From Bimuria novae-zelandiae CBS 107.79 (lineage: Eukaryota; Ascomycota; Dothideomycetes; Pleosporales; Didymosphaeriaceae): a stretch of 64,000 nucleotides of DNA. Where the stretch lies: assembly GCA_010015655.1 (NCBI GenBank), contig ML976668.1:817734-881733 (forward strand), given 5' to 3'. A model generated the notes under the pieces. The model ran no database searches. It worked only from the letters and a program-made list of their open reading frames with translations, and was not told the DNA's origin. Each line of letters begins with the position of its first letter. Positions within the stretch are counted from its first letter, which is position 1. This document shows positions 1-9,900 of the stretch, piece after piece. A program made the translations under genes and the position numbers.

Positions 1-965
1 TTACTACTGTTTTCTGGGCTACTTCCTTTACTTTTTAAAGTTCGATTTCGTCTCTGCACTTAATTCTAATCTAGTTAGTATTTTTAGGGTCCCTTGTCAC
101 TACTGCGTATCGCTATGTCTCTATTCCCTTTGTCTCCCGGATTTCCTTCTTAATTGCCTGTCTAACCGCGCCTAGTTAAGCTTTTGGCTTATCCTCCTCT
201 TTAACTCTCGATATGTCTATCGTGCAGTATGTGGTGTCCGTTATTACTAATAGTGTTGTGGCTCTAGAGATGGTTCGTAGGTTGCTTGGCTGGCTGCTTG
301 GTAGTGTGCGTGCTATATCGGCATACGACGATAATCCGCTAGGGACCGTTTACGCCTTAGATAGCTGTGTCTCTAACTTATCTACTAGTGCCTTCGTTTC
401 TGCCTTGAGTGCTTCCACCTGCGCTTTTATTTCTATCCTGATCGCGTCCATCTCTTCGGTGAACTTCTTTGTCAGGGCCTTGATCTGGTTGGCCTGTTCC
501 TTTATCATCCTCTCTTGTGTTTGTCGCGCCTTTTCCCGTTCTAGGTCGGTTCTCTCTATCCACGCTGTTACTAGCTCCGTGAGCTGCGTGACTTCATCCC
601 GCTCCTGCTATTTCCCCTCATTTATCTCCTTCATGTGCTGAGCCAAATTCCCCATCTCCCGCATGATCTTATCCAGTCCCAGGGTCCCATTGTTCATCCG
701 CTGTGCCGGAGGCTGGGGGGGTTCCGGCGTACGCGTGTTTAATCGGCTCGCAGTCCTTCGTTATGCTATTATTTCGAGGGCCTGCTACCTCTCGGCGATC
801 TTCGGCGCTGGTCTTATAGCTCGACCAGACTTTCGTGGAGCTGTTGGCGGGCTTCTTGGGCTGTTGGTAGGGGGTGAGCCCAACATCTCGGGAGGCTCGG
901 CTGCGGTGCCGCCCCGTCGGGGGTGCCTCCGAAAGGTTTTAAGGGGGTTTAAACGAGTGTGTAGA
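1..965 (-). pseudogene. LINE (Tad1-like) ORF1 / gag-like protein, 5' part, RIP-damaged
   Basis: Reading the minus strand from about 960 down to 1 gives one nearly continuous frame broken by TAG and TAA codons. It starts with a Pro/Gln-rich stretch, then a long charged coiled coil (QERDEVTQL, then EKARQTQERMIKEQ, then ALKAETKALVDKLET), then a Ser/Thr linker (SYADIAR), then the block LGAVRQAIKKEIRETKG followed by VVTRDPKN. I recognise this order (coiled coil, linker, AIRQAI-type block) from ORF1 proteins of fungal Tad-clade non-LTR retrotransposons, which bind element RNA. The stops sit where Gln or Arg codons would be expected, as RIP produces. The rest of the element, including the reverse transcriptase, would lie left of the window. 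A gypsy gag is a less likely alternative. Confidence 0.6.
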
Positions 966-1104
966 AAACTTTCAAAGACTCAATTTTCTGCGGTCTTCCC
1001 AAAGATGGCTGGAACGCGATGACCGCGCGACGCAGACAATGCCAAGCCGGATATTCTTCGGAGGTGGAGTCATCACCATTGGCAAAAATGATTCACCGAT
1101 CCGA

Positions 1105-1703
1105 TCATAGCACGCGCCAGTTGAACAGCCAGCTCCCAGACCCAGCGCTCACTGCGACTGGAAAGCTATGGCAGCGCAATGGCCTCAGGAGTTGATCTGG
1201 CCAACCTCCATCCGCAAGCACGCTACACGCGTCAGCACAACAACAGCCAGCCCATACCCGCAGACCTTCATTCACGGCACGGTGACATTCATCCTGAAAG
1301 TACAGCACGCCCCAGATCTCAGCACCGTAAGCGATACCCTTAGGATCATACAAACCGAAGCGACGACCACAGCGAACAACAGTGCGCAGACACTCAATGA
1401 CCTCAAACGATCTTAGGACCATCACCGAATCTACCCGACCGTCCGTCGCAGCCATACAGTAGAACATCAATACGGGGGAGGAAGCAAGGGTAGCCGCGCT
1501 GTGTGGAGATCACATGTGAGCGAGTAGTACGCTATGTCGATGACAACGGGCTTCTGATTCGGCCATGCGAGGCTGTAGAATTCATGGAGGTAATTCACGA
1601 TGACGGCACCTTCGCGGGCGGCTTGGTTGCGCGCATGTGAAATGTTTTCATTCAAGTTGGGCGTCTTCCATTTCGGAGCCGCCGTCCCAAACGGCTCGTC
1701 CAT
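1105..1703 (-). CDS. hypothetical protein, gene model uncertain
   Basis: Two adjacent minus-strand open frames (1703-1467 and 1470-1105) have normal base composition and no RIP-type stops. The upstream frame begins MDEPFGTAAPKWK and contains NYLHEFYSLAWPNQKPVVID. The downstream frame contains MVLRSFEVIECLRTVV and then DPKGIAYGAEIWGVLYF. They are in different frames, so if this is one gene an intron or frameshift must lie near 1440-1510; a GT near 1517 and AG near 1433 could serve but I cannot confirm them. I do not recognise a family. Opposite-strand frames of similar length exist here, so this may be a chance ORF pair. It lies in the same gene island as the phosphotransferase and shares its strand. 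Confidence 0.3.
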
Positions 1704-2004
1704 TATAATAGAAATTATACGTTCCCGCGACTCAGAACGGTCTCCCAGCCCTGCCGCCTTAGGTTATAGATGCCTCGGGGGAGAAGGCAAAGTCATCCGC
1801 ATGACCCAACTGTCGCCAGATTCCTGGATGCTGGTAGGATACGTTGCCATTGGCATTGATATTACTATAAATGTTTAGTTTCCATAATCCTTCGCTCCAG
1901 ATATTTGTTCTCAAACCTTTGCGCTATCTCTCTCCTATCTCCGAGTATCCCTAAGCTCCTAATCGCATCGTATCCATAATCTCATTATTGGGCTGGATCA
2001 CCAA

Positions 2005-2095
2005 CCTGAGACATCATACCAATTTGAAACCGCCCAGCATTTCCCGAACGTGCCGGCTGCCTTGTCTTGAGCTGAAGTTAAGCACACCCCAGGTA
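2005..2095 (+). other. 5S-rRNA-like fragment (weak)
   Basis: This stretch has the order expected of the 5' half of a eukaryotic 5S rRNA: an ACATCATACC-like start, then GCATTTCCCGAACG, then GAGCTGAAGTTAAGCAC, which resembles the conserved internal-promoter region. About 18 extra bases separate the second and third blocks, and no 3' half with the GGGTGGGTGACC-type block follows. If real, it is a rearranged, truncated 5S pseudogene. Confidence 0.2.
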
Positions 2096-2119
2096 CGTGT
2101 CTCTGTCATCTCTTACCGC

Positions 2120-2553
2120 TTAATCGCCACTTCGGATCGCCAACGCCATCTCTCGAACTCTCGGCATGCCGTCAATCTCCGCCATCTTCTGTAAGTAGGC
2201 TCGTAGCCGATCTTTGTTGAGTTGGTTGTAAAAGGGGGGGACAGGTAGCCTCGCTCTACGATGCGTTCGAGCGTCATGTAGCTTTGACCACCGCCTGGCC
2301 ATTTCTCTAGCTTCTGACCCTCGACGCTGTACGTCTTGACGCGGATGGTCAGGGCTTGGCCGCCTTCGAGCGAAGCAATGCATATGTATTCTGGATATGT
2401 GTCCTCCACATCCCACGTGGGTCGCCTCACCACCCCAATGACTATAGCGTACCGGCTGCCGCCCGTATGCCTCTTGGCCATCTCGCGCAAGCGACTGGGA
2501 GCAATCACGTATCGGAAGATTAAAGGATAAGTATCATGAAGGGATGGCCACAT
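2120..2553 (-). pseudogene. small unidentified protein gene with a poly-C frameshift
   Basis: The minus-strand frame opens at ATG 2553 (MWPSLHDTYPL) and reads as a plausible globular protein to ERGYLSP. At the run of seven C (minus strand, about 2234-2240) the frame is lost. Adding one base restores a frame that continues as FYNQLNKDRLRAYLQKMAEI and ends at a stop at 2120, giving about 144 residues. The restored sequence is charged and helical, unlike the two alternative frames, so I take the seven-C run as a one-base deletion or a sequencing error. No intron signals fit. There is no RIP-type damage. I do not recognise a family. It lies between the 5S-like fragment and the phosphotransferase, on the same strand as the latter. 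Confidence 0.45.
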
Positions 2554-2636
2554 GAAAAGTTTCAATCCATAACGAGATCACCAGCCCCCACTCACTGGGT
2601 GAAGTTATATCGAAACCTGAGCACGGGGAACAGCTC

Positions 2637-3688
2637 TTAGAAAAGCAGCGCGTCGAGGTATGCGAAGTCCTCAGCGTTCGGGTCTCGGACCCCTATCATT
2701 CCGGGCAAGCCGCTGTCGTAGGCGGTGCCGTAGCGGACAAGGATGCCGGCCTTTCCTGCAAGTTTTATAAGTCTCGTTTGCGGATTGGACAGGCCGGTCT
2801 GCTCTCTGAAGGCCTTCCAGAATGTATCCCTCAGGTCATCGACGTTGTCGAACCATATCCATCCGCTAGAACCCATGCTGCCGAGGACGCTCTCTAGTGC
2901 ATAGAGGGCGAAGCCGAAGGGTAGGATGCTCGCGCCAGTCCAGTCAACAACACCTGTGATTTCACCGCTGTCAGGATCGACCAGGATGTTCATCTCGTTG
3001 AGGTCGCTGTGCGTGAGGACCAATGGATAGTATCCGTCAAGGAGCGCTGGCAGGGCGGCTTGTATTTCGGTGACAGCCGGCAAGAAGCGTTTTGGGAGGA
3101 TGTCGGCTAGGTATTCGAACCTGGCGTAGCATTCGGTGCTGATGGCGGACATATTGGCCAATCTCGAACTTGCTAGCTTGCCCTTCTGCCACGACTGCGC
3201 AAAGAAACTTCCATGTAATGTTAGCGGGTTGACGCGAAGAGAAGAGGTGAAGATATAGTAGTCCCAACGAACCTCGCTAGACTGTGCACGGTATTCAGTC
3301 GTTTATCGCGTGTGAGAGAGGGGCGAACGATGACATAGTTCTCACCACGGAGCATGTCCATCTCATATATTGCTAGCGGTGAGCCGCTTGGATCGCCAAC
3401 CCACCCGAGCTCAGAACAGCTAGGCACGACCTCTCCATGAATGTCTTTTGCCAACTCCAACATGTTCATGTCTAGCAAAGCAGCCTGTTCTCGGAACTGA
3501 ATGATCTTGTTGCCCTTTGGACCTGCAATAACGGTGTAGCTGGTCAAGCCTTGGATGTTAACTGGCAGGATTTGTCCTTCATATTTCTGGCGGACAAAGT
3601 CATCGCATTCTATCTTAGACGACGACGCACCAGCCTCAGAAAAGAAGGTATCGATGGCGTTGTTGAGAGTGTAGACGACATTAGGCAT
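2637..3688 (-). CDS. APH-fold phosphotransferase (aminoglycoside/choline-kinase-like family)
   Basis: This is a two-exon gene. Exon 1 runs from ATG 3688 to 3273, the intron is 3272-3208 (65 bases, GT-AG), and exon 2 is 3207-2637. The join is in frame (LASFFAQSWQKG) and gives 328 residues, normal for the fungal members of this kinase-like superfamily. The catalytic loop is visible: HSDLNEMN, with His205, Asp207 and Asn212, followed by the metal-binding VVDWTGAS with Asp227. The N-terminal lobe is less typical, with YTVIAGPKGNKIIQFRE taking the place of the nucleotide-binding strand. An in-frame GTG 12 bases upstream of the ATG is an unlikely start. These proteins transfer phosphate from ATP to a small-molecule hydroxyl and are expected in the cytosol; the substrate cannot be read from the sequence. 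In fungi such genes are common and usually unrelated to antibiotic resistance. There are no RIP-type stops, so it appears functional. Confidence 0.85.
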
Positions 3689-4007
3689 AGTTGACGGCAC
3701 TGGGGCGAGATGACGAGATCCTCTTTGTTGTGTCTAGTGCTCGTCGGACGGGAAAGTCCCGATTTGGGGAGATGTGGAGCGGAGCGCGAAGCAGAAGGCA
3801 CCTAGTTGGGATAAGAAAAGCTGACGAAGAGTGGAAGAAATGGCTGTTGCGCTGCGCTCGTTTGGATATTACAGCGAACGTGGCACATGACGGCGCCCCC
3901 ATATTCAGCCGCTCACCGCAGATGGCAGTGGCTTGTGCGCCGCTGTGGACCGAATGCGTTATGCTGCCCTAAGGCCCACTCGGTCTCAAATTGGCGATCA
4001 CACTCGT
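3689..4007. other. upstream region of the phosphotransferase gene
   Basis: Normal base composition and no convincing gene. Short open frames on both strands overlap each other and lack recognisable sequence. It is bounded on the right by the terminal inverted repeat of the first piggyBac-like element and presumably holds the promoter of the minus-strand phosphotransferase. Confidence 0.5.
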
Positions 4008-4046
4008 TATCCCCCGCATGGCCAACATCGCCCTGGCACGGGCCAC
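4008..4046 (+). repeat. left terminal inverted repeat of piggyBac-like element A
   Basis: This 39-base sequence is exactly the reverse complement of 6268-6306. It is GC-rich inside an AT-rich element and free of RIP changes. A diverged third copy lies at the right end of element B (ending 15032). Confidence 0.85.
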
Positions 4047-4361
4047 CATTTGAGGGCCAATCGGATGAATTGCTCCGACCCGGCAGAACACCAAGAATTA
4101 TGCCTCCGTAGGGTAACTTCGCATAGATTTTGCATCTCTAAGGGCTTTAAGATAGGTTTATATAATAGTTAAGCTTGCTTTTGTGTCTATTAACCTAATT
4201 ATTTAATGCCAGCGAAGGTGCTCTACCTAGCACTTAGCATTAACTTCTAGCCTATATAAAGGTAGCTAGCAAAGCGTATAGCTATAATAAGTATATAGTA
4301 GGCATTAAGAGCTATAAAATAACCTTATATTACCTATAACTTATACTAAAGGTGTCCAGGA

Positions 4362-6115
4362 TTAGAGCTTCTTATTAGTTATACGTCTAGCTACCGCGTA
4401 ATTAACACAGCTTTTGCCCTCCGCAAACAGCTTTATAGATATATATAAGCTGCCGAAGTTGCCCTCTCCGCTGGCGAGTACGTCGTCAGGTCGCTTACGC
4501 TTGTTTGAGCCTCGAGTAGGGCGGCCACCTCGCTTAAAGAGCTGTTTAATAAGCTTGTATAGGAACTTCTTGTGGCCAGAGCGTTTGGCGGAGTCGCGAG
4601 AGGAGTACAAGGAGAGCCTGTAGCAATTATTAAGCGTTAGATCTAGCAGAAAGTACTAGAGCGGGCGCCAGGTACGCTAGCGGACCTGCTAAATAGAGTA
4701 GTAGCTTTTTATTTAGTTAAAGCGATTAACCTCGCTTTTATAGTAATTATAGTCGTCTATTATCTAAGGGATACTTAGTAACTTAAGAGGCTTGCTACTA
4801 AAGGCTTTCTTAAAGAGTTTCTTGTTATTTAGAGCTATCTTAGAGCGTCGGCGGAGCTTTATAATAACCTAAATTACTTGTGGCAACTATTGTCAGCGGA
4901 GTATTAGCATAGTGTTAAGGGCAAAGTACTCACGCTTAGCGACAGTACTAGCAAAAAGAACAACCTAGTTATCTTTCTAAGCTGCCTAAAGCACCTGCTA
5001 ACTCTGCGAAAGCACCTAATAAGTATCTCCCCACTCTAGCTTGCGCGTATAGTGTGTTTTAAGTTTTATTAGGTTACTATTAAAGCGCTCCTTTAAGAGC
5101 TTTACCTACGTGTAAGTGCTAACGGCTAGCGCCTCTACCTATAATTCTACCTCTACTATTACTTTAAAAATCTCTTCTATTGTTGTCTTTATCGTGTAGA
5201 CTGTCCTAGCGCAGCCTACGCCTTTAGATCTAAAGTATTTAAGTATAAGGATAGTGTTAAAGAGATTATTGTCCCACATAATATAGAGATTTGGCGAAAA
5301 GAGGCGCTAGCCAGCAGCGTTTACGGCGAGTATAAGAGTAATAGGAACTAACTCTATAGGAGTAAAAGCTAGCGCGTTAGCAGGTAAGTTAAGTAAGTTA
5401 ATAGGCCCTCGCCCTCTAGCATAAAATAACTAGTTTAGAATTACTCTATTATTAGCTAAGTACTAGATCTTAAAGCCTTTAGGCGTAGGCTTTATTTTTA
5501 TTATTATAACCTTGCTTGCGCGGCCTATAAATCTCGCAATTACCTTATTAACGTAGAGGTATACGCTAAGCGCCTAGTACTTAAAGCTACGCTCGCAGAG
5601 CGTCTCTAAGAAATCCTACACTTGGCTAAAGAGAGACTTAAAGCTCTAGTTAACCTCTATATAGTATAAGTAGTAATTAAGCTGCTGCCATCTCTCCTTT
5701 GACATGTAGCGATTAATCTTATGCTAAGGCGCTGTCCTATAAAGCTTTTGCTAGTATTTAACAAGCGAGGGCTCCTAGTAGACACCTATATAAATAATAA
5801 CGGCGAAGTACGTATACAGCTCGCTTAGAGAGGTAAGTTTCTATTAATAGTAGTTAGGCGTTAAGGGCGCGTTAGCCTAAAGCTTTTTAGCATGCTAATT
5901 CGTATAGTATGCGATCTGATTAACGACGCCTGCATTAAAAAACAAGTTAAATAAAGTAATAAGAGAGTTAAAATCTATATAGTTAGGTAAGAGAGCGCGT
6001 CTAAAAGTATGTAGATTATTAATTTTAAGTAGTTGCTATAAGGGTGGCGGCTAAGTAGGTAAATTAGGCAAATCTCCTACCTTTAGGCTGTACTTTGTAT
6101 ATTTTACGAAGTCGG
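4362..6115 (-). pseudogene. piggyBac-like transposase, RIP-inactivated
   Basis: The minus-strand frame starts near 6115 (DFVKYTKYSLKVGDLP) and contains the piggyBac hallmark region: FNAGVVNQIAYYTN, then LSELYTYFAVIIYIGVY, then EPSLVKY, then KINRYMSKERW. Further on it has FYARGRGPINLLN and, near 5260, DNNLFNTILILKYFRSKGVG, which corresponds to the DNxFTS..L...G block of DDE_Tnp_1_7 transposases. The C-terminal 80 codons (4610-4362) remain open and are basic (RGGRPTRGSNKRKRP). At least ten TAG or TAA codons stand at expected Trp or Gln positions. The enzyme would catalyse cut-and-paste transposition, and no functional protein can be made from this copy. A fungal piggyBac assignment fits best; the exact catalytic aspartates were not verified. 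Confidence 0.7.
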
Positions 6116-6267
6116 CATTGTTACTTAATAGCGCTATACGATTAGGCATAGTTGCATATATAAAAGCTTTTAAAAAAGGCGTGTTTTGGCTGGCAAACAA
6201 AAATTGCCTACATGACGACAAAACATTTAGTGTTTTGATGTATTTGCATCTAATTGGCTAATAAGAT

Positions 6268-6306
6268 GTGGCCCGTGCCAGGGCGATGTTGGCCATGCGG
6301 GGGATA
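6268..6306 (-). repeat. right terminal inverted repeat of piggyBac-like element A
   Basis: Exact inverse of 4008-4046. It ends GCGGGGGATA, as does the right end of the second copy at 15032. Confidence 0.85.
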
Positions 6307-6464
6307 GAGGTTCCGGCTAGGCTAGGATCAAACACTAGCGCTAGTGGCTGACCCTAGCATATCCTATATATATTATACTATACGAGTAATACTTGGCTTA
6401 AGTATTCTCGTGCGTACCTTTTGGTGCAGGTGAGGAAGTCACATAGTATTGGCTTAGTAAGCGG
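6307..6464. other. short spacer between the two piggyBac-like copies
   Basis: No coding sequence seen. It separates the right end of element A from the point where similarity to the interior of A resumes (about 6465), so element B lacks roughly its first 740 bases. Confidence 0.4.
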
Positions 6465-6909
6465 GGCGCTTACCTTATTACACTTAATAGGCTTATTATT
6501 AAATACCTTTTAAAGAGTTTCTTGTTATTTTAGGCAATCTTTAAACGTTAACGGAGCTTTATAATAGACTAAGCAGCTAAGTAGTAACTATTATTAGTAT
6601 AGTCTTAGCATAGTATTAACTTTAGAAATTTACGCTTAGTAATAGTACTTATAAAAAGAATAACTTAATTATATTTCTAAGCTACTTATAGTACTTACCT
6701 ACTCTTTAAGAGTGCCTAGTATATATCTCCTTACTCTAGCTTATACGTATGTTCCATTTTAAGCTTTATTAGGTTACTATTAAAACGCTCTTTTAAGAGC
6801 TTTATCTGCCTGTATTAGCTAATAACTAAAGACTTTACTTAAAGCTTTACCTCTATAATTGCCTTAAAAGTCTCCTCTATTACTATCTTTATTATACGGA
6901 CTGTCCCAG

Positions 6910-9900
6910 TGTCAGATTAGAGGGGTAATCTGACAATTAAGAGTCTCACTGCCTTAACCAACACTACCATCAATCAAGCCAATCGCAATGGCCCTATCAA
7001 CCCTTAGAGATCCCACAGTGATCCTGACCGACTACACGAATTACACACCATGGCTAAAACAGCTTAAAACAAGATGCCAATTCCTCAAGGTCTAGAACAT
7101 TATCGACCCAGCGCTGATAGATAAACCAAAGCAGAAACCCGCCATGCCGATACCGCCGTTAATAGGTAACTACTAGCTAAACGCCGTCTACACGAATGCG
7201 AACCTAAACAACGCACTAATATTACTATCTTATCTATCGCCGGCAGGCGCGAAAGCATATAAAGATAATAGCAACTACTACAAAGGACAGCTCGAGATCT
7301 ATAAGGTCATGGATTAAGCCTATTAGGAAGAGAAGGTAGACCTTAATAAGGTAGTTACCTTTCTTTAATTAATAATCTCCGCGTATCTGCAGAACAACTA
7401 CTGCATTCCTAGAGAAATAATTAAGTAATAGATAAATAACCTTATAATTACAGTTAGGGTTGACCTGCAAGACGAATACAGACAATTAAGAATAAGGTAT
7501 TAAGAAGCGCTTAAGCTAATAAGAATAGCTAGATTATAGAATACATAGCTCTCTAAGTATAATTATGCGGCCACAGAAGCAGAAACTAATTAGGTCACAG
7601 AGCTTTAAAGGCTAGACTTAGTGAAAGAAGACTTTATAAAGGCAGTTGTCCATGTCGCACCTATGTAGGTAACGACCTTTTAGTAATATAGAAGCAAGGA
7701 TACAGCTATCTTACAGAAGCACATAATAAAACTCTTCTAAGACTATATAATTCTGTAGCACCTAACTAAGGGTAAATAAAAGGGCGCTTTTACTGCTACA
7801 GGGTTATCTCTCGCTGAAGGTGGTGAACCCACCCAGGCCATAGACAGGGACGCCTCTCTTGTGGATAAAGCAGCATTATCTAAAAGTTAAGAAAGACCTT
7901 AGAATTATAAATAATAAAATAATAGTTAATATACTAGAACTAAGCAGTCGCCTTAGAGCCTTAAGCTAATAATAGTTAGTAGCAATTACTGCCCTGCTTA
8001 TAAACTACGCTATAGTCTTTAAAACTATTTCTATGCCTTTTTAGACAAGCAGCTAGACTAGTTCACACTAAACCCTCTTATAGTAAAGCTGGTCAAGCTT
8101 AGGCTAGAACATAATACCGACTTCCAAGAGAAGTTAAAAAGAACAAAAAAGGCTAAAGTACAGGCACCTAAAATTAAACAATTACACACTCCCACTCCAC
8201 CTCGAATTACTAAGGCTAATAATAAATAACTAGATAGACGCAAGATTACTAAAATCCTAGCAAGCTTTAACGCCGCATCCTTCCACACCAACCTAAACAC
8301 GTACCCATTACAACGCTTAGCTATACTCGATTTAGGCACAATCTGCTATATCTTTAACGACATCGATCGCTTTGTCTTATACCAGCCACCGGCGCCAGGA
8401 GACTTTATATAGGCAGGGAATATATAAATATGGATTAAAGGATATAGGAGCGTCTATCTCAACGTATAGAGTGCAAATAGCAATTAATTAATATAGCTAG
8501 ATAATATAGCCTATTGCCCTAATCTGCTCTATAACCTTATATTATTCCAATTACTCCAGAGGCAAGGCCTTTGGTAGGATATAAAAGCAGACCTAACGAC
8601 TCTAAAGAGAAGAGACAATACTATGCTAGCAGAACTCTAAGAGCTGCATAGACAGTAGGTCTTAAAACACAGGACAAGGCTAGTAGGTAGTATTCCTACT
8701 AATACTACGCACGCCACTTACAAGACTAATACACGCACTAAACAAAGACTGTAAAAGGCAAACGCGTGGACCTGGCACTAATAACTAGGCTATCTAGGCC
8801 CTTAGGCCCTCGAACACCTCGTATAGTAATCTAAGAGGGTAAGAATTAAGGGCCTCCTTACTATTAAGTGTAATGCCTGCGGCAAAGCAAAACTAAAATA
8901 GTAAATTTGCTAGCAAGCTAGGGAACTAACAGAAGGTCCCGGCGAGCGAGCCGCAATTAATTTTCACGACTATAAAGCAGATAGCTTAATAAGAGAGAAG
9001 AGCTAAATACTAATTACTAACTAATTCTCTAGCTTTGCATGGGACTTCTACTTTAAGGATAACTATCTAGCACGTTTAATTATTAAATTACTTAGCACCT
9101 TTATACAGTTTATAAAAGTATAATACAATATTATGGTAAAAGTAATTAAATCTAATAACAAGATCTTTTCTATTAAGGTAAATATTAAGAAGTAGTGCTT
9201 AGCGCAAGGTATTAAGATTAAGCCTTTAGCACTTAATACTTAAGCATAAAATAGAGGAGCTAAACGCTTAAGGGGTGTAATTAAGGAGAAAGCGCGCGCG
9301 ATATAACTTAACTCTAACCTACCCTAGTAAATATAGCCTAAGATCACCCGAGCCGCAGTTTACTTATATAATTAAACGCTAAACTACGCCAATCGATGGC
9401 AATCTCTATATAAAGTGTTCTTTACGACAGTAGCCTGTCAGAACGGCATTATTACCTAACTAAAGAAGCCTAATCAAGCTCACCTAAAAGCATATAGCTG
9501 CAAAGCCTTTACGATAACTAACGATATAAAACGCGGCAAAAGCAGGCTTTAGAGGCTTAACCCTAAAGCATAGATTAGCTACCTTATTAGCTATAGATTA
9601 ACTAATATCTAGAGAATATAGATTCCCTCTCTAGCAAAGACAATCAGTACTCGCGACGTGATATTTAATAAGGATACTATATTCTTAGGCAAAACTAAAG
9701 ACCTAATAGAAAACCTTATGCACAGCATATTAGAAGAAATAGTAGCCTAGGTGTAATTAGTAGAGTTACCTCCCTTACCTTAATAAGAGCATGCCACTAA
9801 GTCCTTCTTTAAGGATAAGCTAATTAGTAAAGCGCCAGAGGAAGAGGTTAAAGAAGCTCTTAAGTATAGGCAAGGCAGGAAAGTTAGGTGTAAATATCTA

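Larger units (their letters stand above)
4008..6306 (-). mobile_element. piggyBac-like DNA transposon A (2.3 kb, both ends present)
   Basis: The two ends are perfect 39-bp inverted repeats (4008-4046 and 6268-6306) starting TATCCCCCGCATGGCC. Similarity persists weakly inside (GCCAATCGGATG against GCCAATTAGATG). The interior encodes one RIP-damaged transposase on the minus strand. No target-site duplication is clear: the flanks are CTCGT on the left and GAGG on the right, so the TTAA expected for classical piggyBac is not seen. A second, more degraded copy follows at 6465-15032 in the same orientation. The perfect ends contrast with the many stops inside. Confidence 0.75.

Noticed and set aside
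213..641. Open frame of 142 codons on the plus strand
   Set aside because: It is the reverse of the LINE ORF1 coiled-coil region; the minus strand explains the sequence better.
663..1022. Open frame of 119 codons on the plus strand
   Set aside because: Arg/Gly/Leu-rich composition typical of an antisense shadow over the Pro/Gln-rich start of the LINE ORF1.
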